From NCBI GenBank assembly GCA_030595715.1, contig JAUVCN010000015.1, positions 1-37,652 of the forward strand: 37,652 nucleotides of DNA, read 5' to 3'. Each line of letters opens with the position of its first letter. The first letter of the stretch is position 1. A model generated the notes under the pieces. The model was not told the DNA's origin and did no database searches. It saw nothing but the letters and a program-made list of their open reading frames with translations. A program made the position numbers and the translations under genes. The DNA is from Thermoplasmatales archaeon (GTDB lineage: Archaea > Thermoplasmatota > Penumbrarchaeia > Penumbrarchaeales > Penumbrarchaeaceae). Below, piece after piece: positions 15,721-24,397 of this stretch.

Positions 15721-16461
15721 TTAGACGAATGCGATCATTGCAGTGACAATTGCAGACAGACCAGCCCCAAGGACAAGAATGAGGGCGATGGATCTGAACA
15801 TCTTCTCCGACACCCTTTTTGATGCTGCCTCACCAATGACAATGCCCAAGGGTAGAGGGAACATCAACACAAAAGAGAGGAGCAGGACCTCAAAATTCAT
15901 GATCCCGGTTACGATGAACACCATGAATGTCACTATGTTCAGGAGGAAAAAATAGGTCACAAGATCGGCCCTGAAATGTTCCTTCCCCATTCCCTGGTTG
16001 GAAAAGAACAGTATCACCGGAGGCCCACTCATCGAGATGGAGCCGTTCAGTATACCGCTGATGAAGCCTACCGGTGGGATAACGATCCTTTCCCTCGAAG
16101 AGCGTCTTGAATAACCTGTAAGAAGCAAGAGGGCAAAGACAGTTATTACAACTCCAATGAATATCTTCAGAACATAGGAAGGAAGGAAGATGTGCAGCGC
16201 GACCCCGAGGGGGATCCCAAGGACCCCTGAAATGAATAACGGAAGGACCCTGTGCCATTGAATGGAGCGCCTGTTCCTGACAGATAGATACATGTTCATC
16301 AATAATCCATGGACCAGGGTCAACGGGACCACAGTCTTCGGACCCAGGAAGATGGAAAGAAGAGGTACCGAAACGAGCCCCGATCCGAAACCTACCAATC
16401 CCTGAATGAAACCTGCGATGAACACCACCATGAAAGCAATGGCAAGGATCACCGTCTCCAT
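15721..16461 (-). CDS. TauE/SafE-family membrane transporter
   Basis: 246 residues, almost entirely hydrophobic, with about eight TM segments arranged as two repeats. The signatures GFIQGLVGFGSGLVSVPLLS near the N-terminus and GFISGILNGSISMSGPPVILFF in the second half match the sulfite exporter TauE/SafE family (DUF81). The family moves small anions such as sulfite or sulfoacetate across the cytoplasmic membrane; the substrate here cannot be read from sequence. It lies 40 nt after the zinc-ribbon membrane gene and before the HI0933 flavoprotein, all on the minus strand. Confidence 0.9.
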   Translation of the reverse strand: METVILAIAFMVVFIAGFIQGLVGFGSGLVSVPLLSIFLGPKTVVPLTLVHGLLMNMYLSVRNRRSIQWHRVLPLFISGVLGIPLGVALHIFLPSYVLKIFIGVVITVFALLLLTGYSRRSSRERIVIPPVGFISGILNGSISMSGPPVILFFSNQGMGKEHFRADLVTYFFLLNIVTFMVFIVTGIMNFEVLLLSFVLMFPLPLGIVIGEAASKRVSEKMFRSIALILVLGAGLSAIVTAMIAFV

Positions 16462-16501
16462 AAAATGGAAATGGAGAACATCCTGAAGTAGGTGTCGGAG
16501 A

Positions 16502-17227
16502 TCAGTTCCTCGATCCGAAGTAGAATCCGATCAGAGCGATGGATGTGCGGATCGTGAATATCGGAACATTATCGGCGAGTGCGAAGGAGAATATCACAAG
16601 CATATACAATGCCATGGAAATGACAATGATGGATTTTGTGTTCTTTATCCACATCGGCGTCTCTATCTTGAACTTCTCGATCACCAGCTTTCTCGATGCG
16701 TAACCGATCGTCATTCCGATAAGGATCGTAAAGAATTCAACAAGGTCTGCCCTGAGAAGGTCACCACGAAGAACAACGAATCCGCCCGCAATAAAGAATC
16801 CACCGATAATGACCCATCTTATCACACCTTTGGGCATGTACAACGGCTGTTTGGTCCCTGCTTCGACCACATCAGGGATTCCTTTCAGGGGAGATGATAT
16901 GACCCTGAAAGCAAAATAATAACCGATCATTATCAGCGCCAGGTTCAGCATATAATCAGGGGTCATCCTATCGAGAACGAACATTGCCCATATGGTAACG
17001 GAAATTGTCAAAGTGACTATGGCTCTGACGGACCCCCTTGGAATTCCAAGTGGTTCTCCTTTTCCGATATCTGCGAGATCGATGAAGACATAGTCCCTCT
17101 GGTCCTTCCTCCATTTCAGGATGAATTGATTCCCGCAACCCGTGCAGTTATATCGAGAATCCTCCCCCAATCTCTCATGGATGGTTCTGGCGCAAACTGG
17201 ACAGCGGGACCTGTTATCATGTGACAT
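16502..17227 (-). CDS. Zinc-ribbon polytopic membrane protein, function unknown
   Basis: About 241 residues from ATG 17227 (MSHDNRSRCPVC). An N-terminal zinc ribbon (CPVC ... CTGC, ligands spaced ~18) is followed by about six TM helices (IVTLTISVTIWAMFVL, LIMIGYYFAF, VIRWVIIGGFFIAGGF and three more). The frame is open upstream to an ATG at 17389 that overlaps the GDPD stop (TAATG), which would add 54 residues. I prefer the shorter form because the extension uses CTA and ATA codons that the neighbours avoid, and because GGGAAG precedes 17227. No family recognised; a cytosolic ribbon on a membrane scaffold is all that can be said. Confidence 0.75.
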   Translation of the reverse strand: MSHDNRSRCPVCARTIHERLGEDSRYNCTGCGNQFILKWRKDQRDYVFIDLADIGKGEPLGIPRGSVRAIVTLTISVTIWAMFVLDRMTPDYMLNLALIMIGYYFAFRVISSPLKGIPDVVEAGTKQPLYMPKGVIRWVIIGGFFIAGGFVVLRGDLLRADLVEFFTILIGMTIGYASRKLVIEKFKIETPMWIKNTKSIIVISMALYMLVIFSFALADNVPIFTIRTSIALIGFYFGSRN

Positions 17228-17388
17228 ATACCATTCTTCCCTGACCGGGCAACGGGTTATTGTTAGATAATGGGTTCCATTGTAGTGATGATCTTTCATT
17301 TTCCCTATTCCCGAAAGTAGCGATCCTTCTTCATCTCTGAATAGAAAAGGGATGATCGGGCCCTCTCCTTGACAGATGAACGATGACA

Positions 17389-18093
17389 TTATCGCAAGGA
17401 CCCGATCCGTTCTACCAGAATATCGGGATGATCTGTGATGATCCCATCAACGCCCCATTCTACAAGCTCCAACATCCTGGAGGGTTCATTGACCGTCCAG
17501 GTATTGATCTTCAGGTCCAGCCCCCTGCATCTTGTAATGAAGTCCGTATCAAGGGACATGAAATTGGGATGAACCGAGCGAGCCCCGATCTCCATCGCGA
17601 AATCCTCGGATCCCCATGGGTCATTATCGATCAGAACGGCCATTTCAATGCTGCAATTGGTGTTGTACAGTTCTAAAAGATCTATCGGTGAGAACGATGA
17701 GATCATCAGGTCATCGGACCTCCATCGACCCTTTCGGACCTGACCCTCTAGTATCTTGAGAACGGGGATGGCCGTATCCTTTCCCTTCAATTCCACATCG
17801 AGGGAGCAGTTCCCCATTAGCTCCGAAAGGACCTCATCAAGGGTCGGTACCCTCTCCCCTGAACCGGCATCCAATCCTCTTACCTCTTTCAGGGAAAGGT
17901 TCCCGATCGTTCCGGTTCCATCAGTGGTCCTGTCAACGGTCCCATCATGGATCACAACTATCTCATCGTCTTTTGTAAGATGAATATCCAGTTCTATCAT
18001 GTCCGCGCCTTGCTTTACAGCTTCATTGAACGATAGAAGAGTGTTCTCGGGATAGTATCCCGAAGCTCCCCGATGCCCGATCACAAGGACCAT
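17389..18093 (-). CDS. Glycerophosphodiester phosphodiesterase
   Basis: 234 residues. GDPD enzymes hydrolyse glycerophosphodiesters to glycerol-3-phosphate (or glycerol-1-phosphate in archaeal lipids) and an alcohol. The N-terminal catalytic motif GHRGASGYYPENT (His-Arg), the metal ligands in MIELDIHLTKD (Glu/Asp) and VIHDGTVDRTTDGTG (catalytic His) are all present. The C-terminal INTWTVNEPSRM and DGIITDHPD motifs complete the TIM-barrel family pattern. No signal peptide, so it acts in the cytoplasm, like UgpQ. It starts 21 nt after the Ldh2-type gene on the same strand. Confidence 0.94.
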   Translation of the reverse strand: MVLVIGHRGASGYYPENTLLSFNEAVKQGADMIELDIHLTKDDEIVVIHDGTVDRTTDGTGTIGNLSLKEVRGLDAGSGERVPTLDEVLSELMGNCSLDVELKGKDTAIPVLKILEGQVRKGRWRSDDLMISSFSPIDLLELYNTNCSIEMAVLIDNDPWGSEDFAMEIGARSVHPNFMSLDTDFITRCRGLDLKINTWTVNEPSRMLELVEWGVDGIITDHPDILVERIGSLR

Positions 18094-18114
18094 GATCCGG
18101 AATGACCTTATGCT

Positions 18115-19206
18115 TCATTTGACCTTTTCGGACCAATCCCAATCATATCCCTTCAGGTCCAGTTCATCTCTCATCAGGATCATCTCCTTCATGAGGCTGA
18201 TGTTCAGAGGTACGCCGACATCCTTTGTTGAAAGGTAGTGGAGATGCTCCTTCTCACCAGGGGTGAAGATCCTTTCGGCACCCGGTGCCTTTCTGGATGC
18301 CCTGAGCTGTCTCATGACCTCACCGGAGGAGGTTTTGAAATCATCAGGATCATTGAACGACCCGATATTCACTGCAAGGAAGAAATGACCCACATTCACT
18401 CCGGTTATCGCCTACAGGAACGGACCTGATTGTAATGCTGACGAGAGGACCTCGACAACAGTGGAATAGCCATATCCCTTGTATCCTGCTGTTTCCTCCC
18501 CCAATCCACCGAGAGGTAGAAGGGCGGCATTGCAGGATACAAGTTCTTCAAGAATGGCTACAGGATCAGTGAGTGAAGTGCCATCCTCTCCCACGACAAG
18601 GTTCTCGGGTATGGGCCTTCCTTCCCTGGCCCTGTATTCTATCTTTCCCCTTTGCCAGATAGATGTGGCGCAATCAAGCAGGAAGGGGAAATCCTCGTCG
18701 GTCGGGAAACCTATCGTGAACGGATTTGTACCCAGCATTCCCTCCGTACCGAACGTTGGTGCGACGGAAGGTCTGGCATTGGTTCCGTTGATCCCGACCA
18801 TTCCATTTTCTATTGCCATCATCGAATAGTATCCGGCCGCCCCATAATGTGTGGAATTCCTGACGGCAACCATTCCAAGTCCAACCTCTCCGGCCTTGTC
18901 GATAGCCATCTGCATGGACCTCTTTGCTATCGCATGGCCCATTCCAAAATGTCCGTCGATCACAGCTGTGGCAGGACCTTCTCTAACGATCTCTATCTCG
19001 GCTTCTGGAAACTGAACCCCATTTTTGATCCTGTCATAATAGAAGGGCTTCATCCGATTGATACCATGCGAGGATATGCCCCTTCTATCTGCAAAGGAGA
19101 GGACCTCGGCACAGATCCTGGATTCATCATTCCTTACACCGAGTCCGTCGAAAACATCCACCATAAAGGCTTCAAGCTCTTCATATCCGACATGAACCTC
19201 GGTCAT
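18115..19206 (-). CDS. Ldh2-family malate/L-lactate dehydrogenase interrupted by an in-frame TAG codon
   Basis: Reading through one TAG at 18414-18412 gives 363 codons, the usual length of the malate/L-lactate/sulfolactate dehydrogenase (Ldh_2, PF02615) family of NAD(P)-dependent oxidoreductases. Family motifs before the stop include RGISSHGINRM, NSTHYGAAGYYSMMA, GTNPFTIGFPTD and GYKGYGYSTVVEVLS. After it, in the same frame, NVGHFFLAVN and the C-terminal helix KAPGAERIFTPGE continue as expected. No frame change is needed, and the downstream piece has only GTG as an initiator. It is therefore either amber read-through (for example pyrrolysine), a recent nonsense mutation or a sequence error. 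Start ATG 19206 is chosen because GGTGG is 5-6 nt upstream; a GTG at 19215 has no site. Confidence 0.8.
18412..18414 (-). other. In-frame TAG codon inside the Ldh2-family gene
   Basis: The minus-strand context is CCG-TTC-CTG-TAG-GCG-ATA-ACC. Codons on both sides encode family-conserved sequence (KGYGYSTVVEVLS before, NVGHFFLAV after) and remain in one frame (19206 to 18115 is divisible by three). Four other genes in the window end in TAG (437, 8167, 32777, 36079), so TAG is not globally reassigned here. Confidence 0.9.
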
Positions 19207-19263
19207 TGTTTCCACCAGATGAAAAAATGGTAAGGATAAAGGAACTGATTATCCTTTCCATCA

Positions 19264-22200
19264 TCATTTTGGAACATTTCCGCTTGCCCCACAGAAGGGG
19301 CATATGATATCCGAATCAGAGGATTTGATGGAGAACTTGCCCACACATGATGGACATCTGACCGTAATGTCATCTTCTGTCTTCTTCCCAAACCTCTCTT
19401 CGAGCTCCGAGATCGTTCCAGCATCGAGCTCGCCAGAGATGTTGCAGAACGGACATTTTGCCTCATTTGTAACCTCATCCAATTCGAACAGCCCGCTGCA
19501 TGAAGGACATACGATCGAAAGTGGATCGGGGCCCTTCTCTTCCACCTCATCATCTTCCTGGGGTCCGTCCTCCTCCTTGTCCCCGGGAACATGAGAGATC
19601 GACCCATGTGCCCCACAATGTGTGCATGTCATCTCGATCGGCCTTTCCCCTTTGTCCTCTACCTTGAAAACCTTCTTGCAAGCAGGACATTTGACCCTTA
19701 TCATGTCTCGCCCCTCGGCCTTTTGAAGGGGCTTTCCATCTTCTACGGGAGGAGCTTGTGTAGCAGGAGGAGCCGATGCCGGTGGGGTCTGCATTATTCC
19801 GGACGGTGCCATGCGCGGAGCAGGAGGCCCCATTCCAGGTGGCGGCGGCATGGCCATCATAAGGTCCCTGGCCCTGTTGGACCTTCTGCCGAACAGAAGA
19901 TAGAGAACCACAGCAAGGATGATGACACCGATGAACACCACGACTCCGGTGATCAGTCCTGAATTATCCTTCTCAACCGTGTTGGAGAATCTTACCTTGA
20001 TCTCCTCTGTCTGTTCAACTCCGGTCTCAAGTTTCACCTTGACCTCGATTGTATGCTCACCATCATGATAATTCCATGTGGCCAATTTGAATTCCCAATC
20101 CGGCCAATTGTCGGCCTTCTGCCACTCTCCGCTGTCGATCCTGATCTCCACACTATCGACCTTGTAATGGATGAAATGATCCACGGACCCCTTGAGCGTT
20201 ACCAATCCTGTAAGTGTGGCTCCCTCCTTTGGGATCCTGACGGAAAGCCCTTCGAACTCGGATACGGTGACGGATATCTGGGAACTTGCCCACAGGTATC
20301 CATCGGTGACCCACGAGAAGATCTCGTATGTTCCCGGTTCGTCGAATTTATGAGAATAGCTGGATGTGGTGTCATTGACAATGGTCCCGTCACCGAAATC
20401 CCAGTGATATTCGAGCTTGTTCCGTTGGCCGGTGTCATCATCATCCGCCGTGGCAGTGAAAAGGACGGTGGAATTTACGTATAGACGCTTCTCCATATTG
20501 GTCTTCAGGTTCGTTACCACGGGAGGATTGTCACCGTAGAGCTTGATAGTGAGATATGATGAGACACCGCGTTCATCGGTCGCATTAAGAATTACAAGAT
20601 GGGTGCCACCCCCCTCGACCGTGACCCTTACTGTGTCGCCTTTCTTGGTGAAATCATCGTCCTTGATGATGTTGTCATCGGGTCCGTCCTTCTCACCGTC
20701 CAGGTCCCAGGAGAAGGTCAGATTGTTCTTCTCCCGTCCATCAATGATACCGTTGTTATTGATGTCATCATCGGGATCCACCGACGCGGAAGCGTCGAGT
20801 TCGATCTCTCCCTCATGATCATCCAGTGCAACGATCATCGGGTCATCACCAACTTTCCATCCAACAATATTTGGAACCGGATGTTCATTGGGGAACCTGG
20901 GGGAGACCTCCATCTCGGTCTCGGTGAATGCGAACCCATCCTCGACCCTCAGCTTGATGGTCACTTCTATCTCTTCTCTGAACGTGTAAGTAGTATTGAA
21001 TCCGGTTTGATCGAAGGTTCCGTCCCCATCAAGGTCCCATCTGAAGATCAGATCATCTTCGTCCTCATCACCCGATCCGTTCGCGGAGAAGAGGAACGGC
21101 TCATCTACCAGGACATTCCCGGGAGCCTCTATCACAGCAGTGGGTATGGTATTGACAGTGATCGATATGGTTGCATTTGCCTTGCTATCTATCTCGGACC
21201 CGTCATCGACCTCAAGGGTTACATTGAACTTCCCAAAACCCGACCATGAATGGGTGGTGTTCTTCCCGGTCCCGGTCTCTCCATCGTCAAAATCCCATGT
21301 ATATTCGAGCTCATCATCGTTGGGGTCCAATGATAGGTAGGCTGAAAAGAATGCAATTTCAGTAACGTTCACTGTTCTTTCACTGTTCCTGAAAAACATT
21401 CCAGGTGTTGTGATGATCGCTTCGGGAGGCTGGTTCGTGATCAGGGTCGCGTCCCATGCCATCGAGGTCAGTCCATCGGTATCGATCACGACAAGAGTGA
21501 CATTATGATAACCTTCTTCGAGTGAGACATTGATCTCGGAACCATATCCCAGGACCTTACCTCCTGACATATTCGTGGACCAGGTGAAGTTCATGGTCTC
21601 CAGGGTATCGAAGGAGTTCACATCCTCTGTTTGTGATGCATCCAGTTTGAGGATATCTCCCTTGTTATGGTCCTCTTTGATCGGCCAGATGGTCATCTTT
21701 GCAACGGGAGCTGACCTGTCCTCCCTGACCAATATCCTTTTGATCAGTGAAGAGGACCCTCCGTTGGGATCCTCGACAGTTAGAGTGATATTGTGCGATC
21801 CCAGAACGTTCATCGTCCTGATGAAAGCTGGAACAGCGGGGAATGTCCCTTCACCGGTCAGGTCCGATGACCAGCCGAAGGTGAGATCCCGACCCTCCGG
21901 ATCGCTCACTGTGGTAGCATTGAATTCGATCGGTGTACCGATCTCGTAGAACGGCCCTTCGGATCCGGAATCAGCGGGCAGGATCGAGAGAGTGTCCATT
22001 TCAGGGTCCTGATTCACAGCGGGAGTGATATCCATCTCATCAGTATCCGTATCTCCCTCCGGGTCGGTAAGGGTAAGGAGGAAGGTAATGGGTTCCTCGG
22101 CGAATACAATGAATGAAGCTATCGGTGAATCACTATCAGTGATATTTACATCCCCATGGGAAATACATTCCCAGGACCATGTACAATTATCGAGGTCCTC

Positions 22201-22416
22201 ATCTGTCGAGTTCGACCCATCAAGCGCAACGGGGTCGTTTAAGAGAACCCCCGTTATATCCTCTCCGGCGATAGCATCGGGCAGTTCATTTGCATCCAGG
22301 GATCCTTCACCCGCATTCAACGGCACCAACATAGCTGAAAATGCAAGTAGCACCGCGAGTACAATAGGAATATGCTTTCCGTGCCTCTTTCCGAAGAGGT
22401 GACCCTTCGCTTCCAT
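19264..22416 (-). CDS. PKD-domain surface protein with C-terminal anchor and three cytoplasmic zinc ribbons
   Basis: About 1050 residues. After a signal-anchor or signal peptide (KHIPIVLAVLLAFSAMLVPLNA), several PKD domains follow, recognised by WDFDDGETGTG, WDLDGDGTFDQTG and WDFGDGTIVNDT, then an Ig-like domain (GATLTGLVTLKGSV). A TM segment (GLITGVVVFIGVIILAVVLYLLFG) precedes a proline/methionine-rich linker (MPPPPGMGPPAP). The tail has three zinc ribbons: CPAC/CTHC, CPSC/CPFC and CPSC/CPFC. Start ATG 22416 is tentative; an in-frame GTG at 22437 would be nearly leaderless relative to the TATA box. The tail implies a cytosolic partner, but no enzymatic domain is seen. Confidence 0.85.
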   Translation of the reverse strand: MEAKGHLFGKRHGKHIPIVLAVLLAFSAMLVPLNAGEGSLDANELPDAIAGEDITGVLLNDPVALDGSNSTDEDLDNCTWSWECISHGDVNITDSDSPIASFIVFAEEPITFLLTLTDPEGDTDTDEMDITPAVNQDPEMDTLSILPADSGSEGPFYEIGTPIEFNATTVSDPEGRDLTFGWSSDLTGEGTFPAVPAFIRTMNVLGSHNITLTVEDPNGGSSSLIKRILVREDRSAPVAKMTIWPIKEDHNKGDILKLDASQTEDVNSFDTLETMNFTWSTNMSGGKVLGYGSEINVSLEEGYHNVTLVVIDTDGLTSMAWDATLITNQPPEAIITTPGMFFRNSERTVNVTEIAFFSAYLSLDPNDDELEYTWDFDDGETGTGKNTTHSWSGFGKFNVTLEVDDGSEIDSKANATISITVNTIPTAVIEAPGNVLVDEPFLFSANGSGDEDEDDLIFRWDLDGDGTFDQTGFNTTYTFREEIEVTIKLRVEDGFAFTETEMEVSPRFPNEHPVPNIVGWKVGDDPMIVALDDHEGEIELDASASVDPDDDINNNGIIDGREKNNLTFSWDLDGEKDGPDDNIIKDDDFTKKGDTVRVTVEGGGTHLVILNATDERGVSSYLTIKLYGDNPPVVTNLKTNMEKRLYVNSTVLFTATADDDDTGQRNKLEYHWDFGDGTIVNDTTSSYSHKFDEPGTYEIFSWVTDGYLWASSQISVTVSEFEGLSVRIPKEGATLTGLVTLKGSVDHFIHYKVDSVEIRIDSGEWQKADNWPDWEFKLATWNYHDGEHTIEVKVKLETGVEQTEEIKVRFSNTVEKDNSGLITGVVVFIGVIILAVVLYLLFGRRSNRARDLMMAMPPPPGMGPPAPRMAPSGIMQTPPASAPPATQAPPVEDGKPLQKAEGRDMIRVKCPACKKVFKVEDKGERPIEMTCTHCGAHGSISHVPGDKEEDGPQEDDEVEEKGPDPLSIVCPSCSGLFELDEVTNEAKCPFCNISGELDAGTISELEERFGKKTEDDITVRCPSCVGKFSIKSSDSDIICPFCGASGNVPK

Positions 22417-22466
22417 CTTTAAATCCAACAGGACCACTCCTTGAACATAGTTCCATATGTGGATTG

Positions 22467-22475
22467 ATTATAAAT
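22467..22475 (-). promoter_or_regulatory. TATA box of the PKD zinc-ribbon gene
   Basis: The minus strand reads GATTTATAATC about 50 nt upstream of ATG 22416, predicting transcription near 22445. This agrees with a short leader and separates the gene from the SCP2-like gene ending at 22506. Confidence 0.55.
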
Positions 22476-22505
22476 CCTTTGGCAGTAAGGTCAAAACCGG
22501 GCCTG

Positions 22506-22853
22506 TTAGAAAAAATCCTTCAAAAGGAGGACTTCCTCCATTGGTCCCTTCACCTTGATCTTCTTCATGGCATATGCCATCAGTGGATTGAGCTTCTTCT
22601 CGATGATCTTCTTCATGGTGCCTATGTCGGTCATTACAAGAAGTGTAGGGTCCTCAACTGTCCCTACTCTGGGTTCCAGCATCTTTCCGTCCTTGATCTC
22701 GAGGATATAATCAACATCATCCGAGAAATGAAGGACGATCGTCCTATCCTTTTCCTCGGCCATCTCTCTCATCTTTGGATCGTCCTCGATCTTCCTGTTG
22801 ACTTCCTTGCTCATGGAAATGAGTGTATCCAGCATGTTATCTCCATCCGTCAT
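22506..22853 (-). CDS. SCP2-like sterol-carrier-fold protein
   Basis: 115 residues. The pattern IVLHFSDDVDYILEIKDGKM, followed by DPTLLVMTDIGTMKKIIEKKLNPLMAYAMKKIKVKGPMEEVLLLKDFF, matches the SCP2/sterol-carrier fold in which a beta-sheet is closed by helices around a hydrophobic lipid-binding cavity. The KVKGPMEEVLLL ending is especially characteristic. The start codon overlaps the stop of the upstream aconitase X small-subunit gene (TAATG), so translation is probably coupled. Lipid or isoprenoid binding is plausible next to a mevalonate-pathway gene, but that link is inference. Confidence 0.8.
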   Translation of the reverse strand: MTDGDNMLDTLISMSKEVNRKIEDDPKMREMAEEKDRTIVLHFSDDVDYILEIKDGKMLEPRVGTVEDPTLLVMTDIGTMKKIIEKKLNPLMAYAMKKIKVKGPMEEVLLLKDFF

Positions 22854-23278
22854 TATCGGTTCTTCTTGAACAATCGTACCCTGCCCGTTCCGGGGTCCAC
22901 CTCGATGAGATCATCGGTGGATATCTCCTTCATGGTCTCGGTATCGATCTTGTTAACAAGAGGGATATTTGCGAGAATACAGCCGATAGTTATAATGGCA
23001 TCGGCCTTGGATAATATGAATGCCAGAGGAGCGTTGTCAAATATCCTCAGATTATAAATGACATATGAACCCACGGTAGACCCCGCACCTTCATGAAAGA
23101 CCAATATGATATCCTTCAGAGGCATTTCCTGTCCATCTTTCTTTAAAACCCCTCTTTCAGGGTCAACATCCCCAAGAAAAGATATCGATCCATCCCATTT
23201 CAGTACCTTCCCGAAAACAGGATGCCGACCCACTCCCTTCAAAGGTTTCCCTACCGCCTCCAGATAGGGGTCGGACAT
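22853..23278 (-). CDS. Phosphomevalonate dehydratase (aconitase X) small subunit
   Basis: 141 residues. This swivel-domain subunit (DUF126) pairs with the Fe-S large subunit to dehydrate 5-phosphomevalonate to trans-anhydromevalonate phosphate in the archaeal modified mevalonate pathway for isoprenoid lipids. Diagnostic stretches are ISFLGDVDPERGVL, HEGAGSTVGSYVIYNL (with the conserved Ser near residue 67) and AIITIGCILANIPLVNKID, closely matching archaeal homologues. ATG 23278 lies 8 nt past the stop of the upstream gene; longer in-frame starts would run into that gene. The large subunit is not adjacent, although the two are often neighbours. Confidence 0.9.
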   Translation of the reverse strand: MSDPYLEAVGKPLKGVGRHPVFGKVLKWDGSISFLGDVDPERGVLKKDGQEMPLKDIILVFHEGAGSTVGSYVIYNLRIFDNAPLAFILSKADAIITIGCILANIPLVNKIDTETMKEISTDDLIEVDPGTGRVRLFKKNR

Positions 23279-23285
23279 CAAAGTA

Positions 23286-24197
23286 TCACTTACCCTGATC
23301 CTCTTCTTTCCTGATAGCTCCAGGTGGAGCAATAGGGGGCGAGGCCGCAGGTGATGGAGGGGGAACGTTTGCCGGGGGTTGAGGCTGCGGAGCAACAGCA
23401 GGAGGTCCGGAAGGAGTGGCTATTGCCGGAGGCTGCGGCGTTGGAGTTGTGGCAGGCAGCTCAACATCCGGTGTCGGAGCGGAAAGTTTAGCCTCGGGAA
23501 CATTTGCAATCTCAGGTGCGGCACTTTGCATCAAGCTCAATGCATCCACATCCGGTGTGGGATCCGATGATGGTGGGGCCTCGGTAAGGTCATTCATTGA
23601 TTGTTCGAAAACAGGTCCGGTAGGTTGCTCATCCATTTCATGACCCGTCTCACCTTGATGATCATACGGATTGAAAGTTGTGATCGCCTGGATCGCAGAA
23701 TCTGCCTTTTTCAACTCATCCAACAACTTTCCATCCATATCCCCCTTGGTGTCGATCTGTTCACCGGTCATTACAACATCCAGGGATCTAAGGTCATCTT
23801 CAGAAACGTGGATCTTCTTCTCATCCAGTTTTCTCGCTATATCATCATATGAACCCATGGTGTCCTTGTAATTGGGTCTTATCTTTTCCTGATCCTTTTT
23901 TGCCCGTTCTACAAGTTCTTCCCGGGTCGCAGTTCTCCAGACAGCATACCTGAGGCCTTTCCAGGGCATTGTCTGATATATGGGGTCATAGATCTCAACA
24001 ATGAGCTCTCCCTTGATCTCCTTGGCCACGGACCTGGCATCCTTTCTGAGCTTCTCGGCAGGTTTCTGAGCATCGAACTGAAAAGGATCGTCACAGAGTA
24101 TATATCCTTGTTTCTCGAGTGCCCTGAAAACATCCCTTTCTCTATCGACCGTTATCGTCTCGAACCTTATCTTTGGCTTCCTGCTGAAAAGTCCCAT
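23286..24197 (-). CDS. Unknown protein with alpha/beta N-terminus and proline/alanine-rich tail
   Basis: About 303 residues. The start at 24197 (MGLFSRKPKIRFETI) is fixed by a near-perfect AGGAGGTG five nt upstream. Residues 1-170 look globular and charged (RDVFRALEKQGYILCDDPFQF, GELIVEIYDPIYQTMPWKGLRYAVWRT). The rest is low-complexity: an acidic/Gln stretch, then repeated Pro-Ala-Thr runs (PTPQPPAIATP, PQPQPPANVPPPSP). No signal peptide or membrane helix. It is the first gene of a run with the aconitase X small subunit and the SCP2-like gene. No family recognised. Confidence 0.72.
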   Translation of the reverse strand: MGLFSRKPKIRFETITVDRERDVFRALEKQGYILCDDPFQFDAQKPAEKLRKDARSVAKEIKGELIVEIYDPIYQTMPWKGLRYAVWRTATREELVERAKKDQEKIRPNYKDTMGSYDDIARKLDEKKIHVSEDDLRSLDVVMTGEQIDTKGDMDGKLLDELKKADSAIQAITTFNPYDHQGETGHEMDEQPTGPVFEQSMNDLTEAPPSSDPTPDVDALSLMQSAAPEIANVPEAKLSAPTPDVELPATTPTPQPPAIATPSGPPAVAPQPQPPANVPPPSPAASPPIAPPGAIRKEEDQGK

Positions 24198-24350
24198 GTG
24201 GACACCTCCTCGGGAACGACCGTATGGATGGACACGGTCTGGGTTAAGTGTGCTTTCAGTTATTTTTTTGTTTCCTTGGAAAGACCCCAACTGAAGTAGG
24301 ATCGAGAGGATGATGAGTTCCGGAAAATGAACCGGGGCCATAGATAATTA

Positions 24351-24358
24351 TTTTATTA
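24351..24358 (+). promoter_or_regulatory. TATA box of the two-TM zinc-ribbon gene
   Basis: The sequence ttttatta within an AT-rich block (24344-24360) lies ~40 nt before ATG 24398, predicting transcription at about 24380. It falls in the divergent intergenic region with the gene at 24197. Confidence 0.45.
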
Positions 24359-24397
24359 TCCTCCTTTCATGGGTGTTCGTTGCAAGTGGAAAATGAG

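Noticed and set aside
17228-17389. 54-residue N-terminal extension of the zinc-ribbon membrane protein, coupled to GDPD by TAATG
   Set aside because: It uses CTA and ATA codons uncommon in the neighbours and the zinc ribbon begins right after ATG 17227; kept as an alternative start only.
18115-18399. Separate 94-residue gene downstream of the Ldh2-type gene
   Set aside because: It is in the same frame, begins only with GTG, lacks a ribosome-binding site, and its sequence is the expected C-terminal part of the Ldh2 family.
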